From an uncultured Flavobacteriales bacterium (GTDB lineage: Bacteria > Bacteroidota > Bacteroidia > Flavobacteriales > Crocinitomicaceae), in NCBI GenBank assembly GCA_946478775.1, contig CAMLDR010000246.1:1-5374 (forward strand): DNA of 5,374 nucleotides, in the 5' to 3' direction. This document shows positions 1-5,374 of this stretch, piece after piece (position 1 is the stretch's first letter; every line of letters begins with the position of its first letter). Position numbers and translations under genes: made by a program. The notes beneath the pieces are model-generated. The model did no database searches and had not been told where the DNA came from. It was given only the letters and a program-made list of their open reading frames with translations.

Positions 1-31
1 TCTCTCCACACACTACGCTCTTCCTTGATCT
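1..31 (+). other. Probable untrimmed sequencing adapter at contig end
   Basis: Aligned by eye with the 3' part of the Illumina TruSeq universal/read-1 adapter, these 31 bases match at 25 of 29 positions, with four mismatches and a two-base TT insertion. The block CGCTCTTCC is exact, and the adapter's terminal GATCT is exact and ends at position 31. The orientation is the one expected for adapter preceding an insert. The coding sequence of the minus-strand gene is convincing down to codon 32-34, and past that point the translation becomes a basic string unlike the repeat before it. The adapter sequence is recalled knowledge. That this is contamination is an inference, but a strong one. Confidence 0.85.
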
Positions 32-2062
32 ATGCGGTAGTGTTGGGTTTGCCAGGGTCAGGTCACAACCATTCCCCGGATCTGTTCCATCCGTGATTTC
101 CTGTCCGTTTGTTACACCGTCTCCGTCGCAATCTCCTGCCAGATCGGATAAAATATCCACATCTACGTAGAAATCTTCTACTTCACCATGAATAACCGGC
201 CCGAAGCTTCTTTCGTCGATTGCTGTCGTTGCAGGATTGTCCGTTAATGTTTCGGTAGTAATTCGGATCCGAGCATATTTGTTTCCGCAGGAAGTTGAAA
301 TACCATTCCAGTTCAGATTGGTTGTCTGCGCAGCAACCGCAGATGGAACCGAAGCAGTAAACAGTTCGCTTTCAGAGAAAACACCGTCATTGTTCCAGTC
401 GACCCACGCATAAATATTCGCATTGGTTCCTGAGTTATTTGTAAAAGTCAGTGTAGTGGAGAAATTCGGATTGACAGTGGTATGTGACAAAGGTGTTACT
501 AACCCGTCTTCATCCGCTCCATCACCGTTTGTACCTGAATTGTTTGCTCCTGGAGCTACGTTATTACTTAATCCGTTGTCCGGATCGGGTTGGCTTATTC
601 CCAAATAGATTTCATCGCCGCACATATAGTAATGCGCTGCCGGATTTCCATTTTCAAATGAAAACGGTGCATCTCCGGCATCATACGTACTGGAACCACA
701 GATTAATCCGACAGGTGTATTGGCACAGTCAAATGTAGCAACCGTGCTTGTTCCTGAAACGCCGTCACCCATTGATCCGTCTATCTTATGCCCCATGTAA
801 CAGTATCTTTCGGCACATAATTTCATAATAGCTGTAGTGTGCCCGCCGATCTCCACATAGGTTGCATGGTCTGTTCCGGGAATAAATCCGTTGGGAACTT
901 TTGGCAAAGGATGGTTACCGATTCCTCCGGGTACCCCGATCATTTCGTTGTTGTTGGAACCCCACGACCACAATTCTCCGTTCGAAAGAATAACTGAAAC
1001 AGAGGCATTCGGTGTGCCGGGTGAACCGTCATTATCATTAGCAGAAACGAAAATCACATCCGAAAGGTCTGCCGTATTGGTTGAATTCCTTACCGGAACC
1101 CATCCGTTTGAATTCGTTGTATTTCCTTGCCCGAGCTGTCCATTCCCGTTACTTCCCATTGCATAAAGCTTGTTATCCGCAGGGTTGATCGCATAATAGC
1201 TTGCCCTGTTGCTTGCATCGGTCCAGGTATTGTTCCCGAAATCAGCAGTCATGGCAATCATTACCGGAAGACCTGAGAACGGAGTAGTCATTGCTACTGC
1301 GCGATTGTATGTTGCTACTGCTGAGCCATCTCCGCGGTAACAGCGAACTCCCCAGGTATACCATTGACCGGTAGAAGTTACCGCGAATGCTCCGACAGGA
1401 GTGACGCGGATATCAACAACTCCCGTCAGGGCTGGGTTTCCTGTGATATCTCTGGTTACTCTTGACCAATAATTCTCGGCAGCTCCCGGAAATGTCCCTC
1501 CGTTTCCGTGTATGGCTTCATTTCGTCCGCTCACATATACTTCTCCCGAATGTGTGAGTAATACCAATGACCCCCAAGAAGCGATCATGTTCTTAATATC
1601 CGACGGAGCAATTCCAACGGGCATGGAAATTTGTGCAAACCCTGTGATGTTGTCTAATCCCGTTCCGATTGCCACGTTATTGGCTCCCCAGGAGTAAAGT
1701 CCGTCTGTTGAAAGTATGAATGCTTGTGTTGTTGTAGAAGACTGGGTTGCCAGTGTAGCAAATAAAGGCGCTCCGGTGTAATTGTAATGTTGTGCCGGAA
1801 CTCCTGCATTTGGTTCAATAACTACGGGCGTTAAATGCCTTGCTGCTGCGGAACCGTTGCCATTAGCAGTAGAACCCGCACCCCAGATCAGGAAAGTTCC
1901 GTCGGGGCGTGAAGCAATAGTTGTATGGAACCCGGATTGGATCTGATCGTAAGGCTGAAGCGGATTACAACCCGAAGATTGTGCCTGCGCCGTAGATAAA
2001 AAACCAATACCAATAATTGCAGCGCGCATTTTTGCACTCTTGAAAAGTAAGTTCTTTCTCAT
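1..2062 (-). CDS. Exported RCC1-like seven-bladed propeller with GEVED domain and calcium-type repeat (3' end missing)
   Basis: This is an exported surface or secreted protein of unknown substrate. The frame is open from ATG at 2062 to the left edge; genuine coding probably stops at 32 (677 residues) because bases 1-31 look like adapter. Residues 1-27 form a signal peptide: a basic start, the core AAIIGIGFLS, and a likely cut at AQA|Q. Residues 48-440 hold seven RCC1-like units, each with a short strand, a D/N/S-G turn and a WG or MG motif (WGAG 60, WGAN 125, VSGR 177, WGVR 237, MGSNGNGQLG 302, WGSN 367, MGHK 423). Seven is the RCC1 propeller number. Next come a DAGDAP motif (461-466) and an acidic GADEDG stretch (515-520). 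A GEVED domain follows (about 546-635; YAWVDWNNDG and GEVEDFYVDV). Then a thrombospondin-type-3-like repeat (644-667, DCDGDGVTNG). In Bacteroidota such proteins usually end in more repeats and a type IX sorting domain, which cannot be seen here. The start lies 2 bases after the upstream stop, so translational coupling is likely. Met12 (2029) is an alternative start that still leaves a signal peptide. Confidence 0.9.
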   Translation of the reverse strand, partial: MRKNLLFKSAKMRAAIIGIGFLSTAQAQSSGCNPLQPYDQIQSGFHTTIASRPDGTFLIWGAGSTANGNGSAAARHLTPVVIEPNAGVPAQHYNYTGAPLFATLATQSSTTTQAFILSTDGLYSWGANNVAIGTGLDNITGFAQISMPVGIAPSDIKNMIASWGSLVLLTHSGEVYVSGRNEAIHGNGGTFPGAAENYWSRVTRDITGNPALTGVVDIRVTPVGAFAVTSTGQWYTWGVRCYRGDGSAVATYNRAVAMTTPFSGLPVMIAMTADFGNNTWTDASNRASYYAINPADNKLYAMGSNGNGQLGQGNTTNSNGWVPVRNSTNTADLSDVIFVSANDNDGSPGTPNASVSVILSNGELWSWGSNNNEMIGVPGGIGNHPLPKVPNGFIPGTDHATYVEIGGHTTAIMKLCAERYCYMGHKIDGSMGDGVSGTSTVATFDCANTPVGLICGSSTYDAGDAPFSFENGNPAAHYYMCGDEIYLGISQPDPDNGLSNNVAPGANNSGTNGDGADEDGLVTPLSHTTVNPNFSTTLTFTNNSGTNANIYAWVDWNNDGVFSESELFTASVPSAVAAQTTNLNWNGISTSCGNKYARIRITTETLTDNPATTAIDERSFGPVIHGEVEDFYVDVDILSDLAGDCDGDGVTNGQEITDGTDPGNGCDLTLANPTLPHRSRKSVVCGE

Positions 2063-2064
2063 TT

Positions 2065-2727
2065 TTAATTGGTGATTGCGTAACTAAAAAAATGGGCTTG
2101 GCCGGTGCTGTCGTAAACACGGAATTGAACGTTCCCTTTTGTTGGAACTGCTCCGGATAACTCGAATGAAAGTTGGTTGAGTCCATTTTTCAGAACTGCT
2201 TTGTCATTTTTCAATCGGGAAGAAATAGCTGCGGCACCTGTTGTCTGTACTTCACGTACGGTATAATCGACCGGTTTTCCGTCATAAGTTTTCACCGTTA
2301 CAGGAAGGGTCATTACAATTCCGGAAGCATCTCCCGTTTTTAGCGGTGTTGAGAAGATTGGATTTTTCAGGTCGAAAATCATCTGAACACGGCTAACTTC
2401 TACTGTAACTGTTTCTGTTTTAGCGGGGTGATCCCCATGAGCCGGGATATTGAAAGTAAGCTTATATGTTCCGGGTTGAGAGAAAACCAACTTTCCGGTC
2501 ATTTTTCCCGAACCTGAATGCTTGCTCACTCCTGATTGAGGTGCTACATCCCACGAAATGGATAACGAAAGATCTGTTGCAACTCCCGCTTCAATCGCAT
2601 CACCGAAGCAAATAGAGTAGTGGCTTTGTAAGATATTCACATCCTCATCACAGGAGCCGTATGCCGGACTTCCATATGCCAGTAAACACACCCAGGAAAA
2701 ACCCAGGATGGTGAATAGTTTTTTCAT
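2065..2727 (-). CDS. Exported beta-rich protein of unknown function, first gene of a two-gene operon
   Basis: I do not recognise a named family. The 220-residue product starts with a clear signal peptide (KK, then the hydrophobic core LFTILGFSWVCLLA), with likely cleavage near residue 25 (AYGS|C). Cys26 after Y-G-S is only a weak lipobox, so a lipoprotein is possible but not favoured. The mature part alternates short beta strands and turns. Residues about 50-112 resemble a PKD/Ig-like sandwich, with the typical FSQPGTYKLTF strand and the closing strand TETVTVEV. Residues about 114-220 look like a second beta-sandwich ending at the C-terminus. Cys26 and Cys40 are the only cysteines in the mature part and could form a disulphide. 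No catalytic motif or sorting domain is visible. The frame stays open upstream to an ATG at 2838, but I chose 2727 because it begins the signal peptide and lies downstream of the likely promoter. The stop is 2 bases before the propeller gene's ATG, so the two products probably work together at the envelope. Confidence 0.85.
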   Translation of the reverse strand: MKKLFTILGFSWVCLLAYGSPAYGSCDEDVNILQSHYSICFGDAIEAGVATDLSLSISWDVAPQSGVSKHSGSGKMTGKLVFSQPGTYKLTFNIPAHGDHPAKTETVTVEVSRVQMIFDLKNPIFSTPLKTGDASGIVMTLPVTVKTYDGKPVDYTVREVQTTGAAAISSRLKNDKAVLKNGLNQLSFELSGAVPTKGNVQFRVYDSTGQAHFFSYAITN

Positions 2728-2767
2728 AGTTAAAAAATGTTTTTTAGTTAATGACTCAATTAGGGCG

Positions 2768-2775
2768 CGAAGATA
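2768..2775 (-). promoter_or_regulatory. Candidate Bacteroidota -7 box for the two-gene exported-protein operon
   Basis: On the minus strand this reads TATCTTCG, one base off the Bacteroidota primary-sigma -7 pattern TAnnTTTG. It lies 40 bases upstream of the ATG at 2727, which would give a 5' leader of about 30-35 bases. No good -33 TTTG is found 17-23 bases further upstream; the nearest sequence is a poor ATTC at 2793-2796. The placement is good, but the call rests on one half of the promoter only. Confidence 0.45.
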
Positions 2776-2850
2776 GACCGCAATGGTTCCTTGAATGGAG
2801 AGTATGTGTATCCGGATTCCCGAATTTAAACAGGACAAATGGTGATTTTT

Positions 2851-2879
2851 ACACGGATTAATTTAATGTCAATCAGTGT
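2851..2879. repeat. Imperfect inverted repeat upstream of the operon promoter
   Basis: ACACGGATT (2851-2859) and AATCAGTGT (2871-2879) are complementary at 8 of 9 positions, around an 11-base A/T-rich spacer. The centre is about 95 bases upstream of the candidate -7 box. This could be a binding site for a dimeric regulator, but nine-base imperfect dyads also arise by chance in A/T-rich DNA. No second copy was noticed in the window. Confidence 0.25.
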
Positions 2880-2951
2880 TTTATGGTTTTTTTCTCCTTA
2901 AAATGGACAGGAGATAATAACGGAAGACTGAAAAAGTATCTCTTGAAGTTT

Positions 2952-2990
2952 GAAAAACAAAAAAAGACCATCCATTTAGTGGACGGTCTT
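2952..2990 (-). terminator. Intrinsic terminator of the TPR/AraC regulator gene
   Basis: Read on the minus strand, a 10-base-pair stem (arms 2981-2990 and 2964-2973) closes a 7-base loop. The single non-Watson-Crick pair becomes a G-U wobble in this direction. The stem runs straight into a T-rich tract (2953-2965, seven T's then G then five T's). It begins 35 bases after the regulator's stop at 3025. On the plus strand no T tract follows, so it works in one direction only. It separates the regulator from the exported-protein operon. Confidence 0.88.
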
Positions 2991-3024
2991 GCTAAAAATG
3001 ATTGCCTGATTGTGTTGTTTTTTC

Positions 3025-4584
3025 TTACTGTTTTTCGTCCAGGTATGCTAAAAATGTGGAGGGAGAAAATCCGGTAACAGCTTTAAAAACGGCAGAGAAT
3101 TTACTGTGTGATGAGAAGCCGCATTCCTCTGCCAGAACACTCAGCTTGTAATTTTTGAATTTCTCGTTCTGTTCAATTTTTTCAATGATGTATTTGATAC
3201 GCAATTCATTGATGTAGGTATTGAAATCTTTATTCAGGTAAGTATTCAATACATGTGAAAGGTATTTGGTATTGGTACTCAGCATTCCTGCAAGCATTGG
3301 AAGCGAGATTTGCTTGTCGGTGAATTTACTTCCTCTTTCAAACTCTTTCAGGTCGTTTAAGATCTTTGTTTCTATTGCTTCCGACATGATCTTACGGTTC
3401 GGATCTTTCTTTTCAGAAACGGTTACTGCCACTGGTTTTTCCTTTTCGAACCGGGCTTCCCGCATTCGCGCCATTACTTCCCGGAAACGTTCACGTTCCC
3501 GTTTTCTGCTTCTCCGGTGCCAGATAAAGATCCCGATAATCACCAGGCACAATCCGATGGATACGACCAACAGCACATTCCTGTTTTGCGCCAGGACCTT
3601 TCCTTTGGATTTAGTAGTACTGACAAAATCCGCGATGGATTCTTTCTTCTTTTTCTCACTTAGTTCCAGGGCCTGTACATACTTGTCGTTGTACTTTGAG
3701 TATTTTGCAATGTCTTTGGAAAGGTGATAGTAATCTGCCAGTGTTTTATAGACTTCGATTTTTAGCTCCAGATAATCGGAATGCTCTACGATTTCCTCTG
3801 CTTTCTGTAGATTTTCAAAAGAAGCTTCCATGTTTTTCTTTTCCAGGTAAACCCTTCCCAGACCGCTGTAAATAAATCCGCTGAGCATTGCATTTTCCTG
3901 GGTCACTTTTGTAAGCCTTTCCGAAGAACTGTTGTAGTACTTCAGGGCGTCGTCCCATTTTTTTAACCCGATATAAATCCGTCCGAGCAATTGGTCATTC
4001 GTTGCTAAGAAGTAAATTTTGTCCTGTTCACTGTAAACCAGCTGCTGAAAGTAACTATCTGCTTTTTTTGCTGCGTTATGTGCTTTTTTATACTGCGCGT
4101 ATTCAATTTCGTAATAAGCTGTTTCCTGGTAGATCAGTCCGAGATACAACTTCTTCATTTGCTCATTTTCGATTTTGTGGCTGACCGTCTTTCCTTTCTC
4201 CAGGTATTCTTCACCTTCCTCATACAATCCCATGATCCGGTATTGGGTAGATAAAAACCCGGCGATTCTGGCTTCCCAGTCATAAAATTGGTTTTTTACT
4301 GCAATGGAGTCGGCCTTAACAGCGAATTGAACGGATTTTTTAATGTCTCCTTTTTGCTGAAAAAGAGAAGAGGAAAGCATCAAAGCTTTTAATTGATGGA
4401 TTTCCGGTTTTGAATTCCGGTACAATGAGTCTGCAATTCGAATGGCCTTATTGATATCCTGTGCAGCAACATTTACGGCTGTTGAGAAATAAATACTGTC
4501 AAATTTTTGCTGGGCAGCCGGATCTTCCTGGGCATGAACACTGGCTGCTAATAAACTAACCAAAAGTATTTTTATATATTTCAT
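3025..4584 (-). CDS. Membrane-tethered one-component regulator: periplasmic TPRs, one TM helix, cytoplasmic AraC-type HTH
   Basis: A 519-residue transcription regulator of a layout common in Bacteroidota. Residues 1-19 are a signal peptide (core ILLVSLLAAS, possible cut VHA|Q). Residues about 40-310 form helical TPR-like repeats. I count about six: near 47-99, 101-138, 146-182, 191-224, 230-268 and 272-306, with typical ALKYY and YLEKKNMEASFENLQKAEE patterns. One membrane helix spans 337-355 and is followed by a basic stretch (HRRSRKRERERFRE), which puts the C-terminus in the cytoplasm. Residues about 405-516 are an AraC-family domain. Its first helix-turn-helix is near 426-447 (LPMLAGMLSTNTKYLSHVLN) and its second near 481-508, with the family signature GFSSHSKFSAVFKAVTGFSP. 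No histidine kinase or receiver domain is present, so the signal is probably sensed by the TPR part and passed through the membrane. The start at 4584 fits the signal peptide; the bases before it (GGAAATAGA) are A-rich with no strong Shine-Dalgarno site. It is a single gene between two terminators. The targets and ligand are unknown. Confidence 0.93.
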   Translation of the reverse strand: MKYIKILLVSLLAASVHAQEDPAAQQKFDSIYFSTAVNVAAQDINKAIRIADSLYRNSKPEIHQLKALMLSSSLFQQKGDIKKSVQFAVKADSIAVKNQFYDWEARIAGFLSTQYRIMGLYEEGEEYLEKGKTVSHKIENEQMKKLYLGLIYQETAYYEIEYAQYKKAHNAAKKADSYFQQLVYSEQDKIYFLATNDQLLGRIYIGLKKWDDALKYYNSSSERLTKVTQENAMLSGFIYSGLGRVYLEKKNMEASFENLQKAEEIVEHSDYLELKIEVYKTLADYYHLSKDIAKYSKYNDKYVQALELSEKKKKESIADFVSTTKSKGKVLAQNRNVLLVVSIGLCLVIIGIFIWHRRSRKRERERFREVMARMREARFEKEKPVAVTVSEKKDPNRKIMSEAIETKILNDLKEFERGSKFTDKQISLPMLAGMLSTNTKYLSHVLNTYLNKDFNTYINELRIKYIIEKIEQNEKFKNYKLSVLAEECGFSSHSKFSAVFKAVTGFSPSTFLAYLDEKQ

Positions 4585-4783
4585 TCTATTTCCGACAAAT
4601 GAGTAGTAAACTGCTTGTTTTTTGAGGCTGTAAAATTAGCCAAATTTTTTCCTTCATTAACTGATCTCGTTCAAATCCGATCAAAATCAAACGCCTTAAT
4701 GTAACGCAATACAAATTGAAAGTGTCAAAGTGATGAACTTTCCGCAAAGAGTTTGTTAAGTCCTGTTCCCCTGAGTTTATAGC
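4585..4783 (-). promoter_or_regulatory. Intergenic region carrying the regulator gene's promoter; only a weak candidate found
   Basis: This 199-base A/T-rich gap follows the terminator of the RNA-binding gene, so it must hold the promoter of the TPR/AraC gene. The best pair I can find on the minus strand is TTTG at 4712-4715 and TGATTTTG at 4682-4689, spaced by 22 bases. The latter is one base off TAnnTTTG, and the pair would give a leader of roughly 90 bases. A second near-match, TAATTTTA (about 4633-4640), lacks a partner. No small gene, riboswitch or repeat is evident. Confidence 0.25.
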
Positions 4784-4815
4784 AAAAAAAATCCCCCGGC
4801 TTAGGCAGGGGGATT
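4784..4815 (-). terminator. Intrinsic terminator of the RNA-binding protein gene
   Basis: On the minus strand the arms AATCCCCC (4815-4808, read as its complement) and its partner (4797-4790) form a G/C-rich 8-base-pair stem. The 10-base loop can add two inner G-C pairs. The stem is followed by an unbroken run of eight T's (4791-4784). It starts only 4 bases after the stop codon at 4820. This is a textbook strong terminator, and no T tract follows on the plus strand. Confidence 0.93.
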
Positions 4816-4819
4816 ATAA

Positions 4820-5374
4820 TTATTTTTCTTCTTCTTCGTCTTCTTCTTCATCGTCTTCCCATTCGTCCTCATCGTCGTAGTCTTCATCAGAATCTTCGTC
4901 GCTGTTTACCAGGTACTTACGGTAGTCTTCTTCGATTTCGTCTTCTTCGTTTCTTCCGAATAAGTCCAATTCTTCATCTGATAAATCATCCTCGTTCAAA
5001 AACAGGTTGTCTTTACCACTTTTGCGATAAGCTTCCATTTTTGGTTTCTTCGGAGCTTCTTTGCTTGCACCTCCGCCGGTACCTCGCACATCTTTTTCTT
5101 TTTTACGTTCCACCTTTGCAGGAGGAATGTCATCAAGACCTCCAAAAGCAGGTTTGATGCTGCGTGTGTCATCCGGTTTGTTGTAATCGGATTTCGTGTC
5201 GCTTACAGCATTCCGGTCATCCCTGGGACGATCACTTCTGAAAGCAGGTCTGTCACCTGAACGGTTATCCCCTCCTGATGGTTTGCTTCCAGAACCACGG
5301 TCGTCTGCTTTTTTAACAGCGATATTTCGTCCGTTGATTGCATAATTATCAAGCGCCTCAATCGCTTGATCAGC
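4820..5374 (-). CDS. RRM-type RNA-binding protein with acidic tail (5' end outside window)
   Basis: The C-terminal 184 residues of a gene that runs off the right edge. Residues 1-23 of the visible part (ADQAIEALDNYAINGRNIAV, then KKA) match the last helix and fourth strand of an RNA-recognition motif, where A-IEALN...INGR-I-V is typical. RRMs are about 80 residues, so roughly the first 60 residues or more are missing. After the domain comes a disordered linker (24-126), rich in R, D, K, S, G and P. The final 58 residues (127-184) are extremely acidic: 36 are D or E, ending WEDDEEEDEEEEK. A GTG at 5111-5113 is in frame but should not be taken as the start, because the frame with the RRM end continues upstream. 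The protein is probably cytoplasmic and binds single-stranded RNA. Small RRM proteins are common in Bacteroidota and are often expressed as single genes. The RRM call rests on a short fragment. The acidic tail might modulate RNA binding, but that is inference. Confidence 0.85.
   Translation of the reverse strand, partial: ADQAIEALDNYAINGRNIAVKKADDRGSGSKPSGGDNRSGDRPAFRSDRPRDDRNAVSDTKSDYNKPDDTRSIKPAFGGLDDIPPAKVERKKEKDVRGTGGGASKEAPKKPKMEAYRKSGKDNLFLNEDDLSDEELDLFGRNEEDEIEEDYRKYLVNSDEDSDEDYDDEDEWEDDEEEDEEEEK

Noticed and set aside
891..1166. Plus-strand open frame of 91 codons, and similar ones at 423-608, 484-738 and 1512-1697
   Set aside because: All are antisense to the well-supported propeller gene and show no signal peptide or family motif.
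1965..2186. Minus-strand frame of 73 codons across the junction of the two exported-protein genes
   Set aside because: It overlaps the end of one gene and the start of the next in another frame; both of those have clear signal peptides and domain motifs.
2728..2838. Upstream in-frame ATG at 2838 giving a 257-residue form of the small exported protein
   Set aside because: The extra 37 residues would bury the signal peptide inside the protein and would span the likely -7 box at 2768-2775. The ATG at 2727 begins a standard signal peptide.
2851..2900. Inverted repeat followed by T-rich plus-strand sequence, read as a plus-strand terminator
   Set aside because: No plus-strand gene precedes it, the stem has a mismatch and is A/T-rich, and the T run starts several bases after the stem.
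2883..3077. Plus-strand open frame of 64 codons
   Set aside because: It runs through the terminator hairpin and into the 3' end of the regulator gene, and its product is a lysine/phenylalanine-rich string without a motif.
3266..3727. Plus-strand open frame of 153 codons
   Set aside because: It lies wholly within the TPR/AraC gene on the other strand, has no recognisable domain and has a serine/phenylalanine-rich composition typical of antisense frames.
4820..5113. GTG at 5111-5113 as the start of a 97-residue acidic protein
   Set aside because: The frame is open to the right edge, and its upstream part encodes a recognisable RRM end, so this is an internal valine codon.

Overview
The window looks like a piece of a Bacteroidota genome, most likely of the order Flavobacteriales. 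I infer this from the protein types and signals rather than from any search. The signs are a secreted RCC1-like propeller joined to a GEVED domain and a thrombospondin-type-3-like calcium repeat, a TPR/transmembrane/AraC one-component regulator, A/T-rich translation starts without clear Shine-Dalgarno sites, and a -7 box close to the Bacteroidota pattern TAnnTTTG. A Fluviicola-like (Crocinitomicaceae) source is a reasonable guess but unproven. All four genes are on the minus strand, so transcription runs from right to left.

From the right edge, the layout is as follows. (1) Positions 4820-5374 hold the 3' part of a gene for an RNA-binding protein: the end of an RRM domain, a charged low-complexity linker and a very acidic tail. 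An intrinsic terminator follows directly at 4784-4815. (2) About 200 bp of intergenic DNA leads to a complete 519-residue membrane-tethered regulator (3025-4584) with periplasmic TPRs, one membrane helix and a cytoplasmic AraC-type DNA-binding domain. It ends at a second intrinsic terminator (2952-2990). (3) A promoter region (about 2761-2880) leads into a tightly packed two-gene unit. The first gene is a 220-residue exported beta-rich protein of unknown function (2065-2727). Two bases after its stop comes a large exported protein (2062 down to the left edge) with seven RCC1-like blades, a GEVED domain and the start of calcium-binding-type repeats. This last gene is cut off before its C-terminus.

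The first 31 bases do not look like genomic DNA. They closely match, in the expected orientation, the 3' end of the common Illumina TruSeq read-1 adapter. The window therefore probably begins at a contig end with untrimmed adapter, and the last 10 residues of the left-hand frame are artefactual.

Functionally, the two exported proteins are almost certainly co-transcribed and probably act together at or outside the cell surface. The TPR/AraC regulator next to them is a candidate regulator, on grounds of proximity only. I found no CRISPR array, tRNA, rRNA, insertion sequence or defence system.
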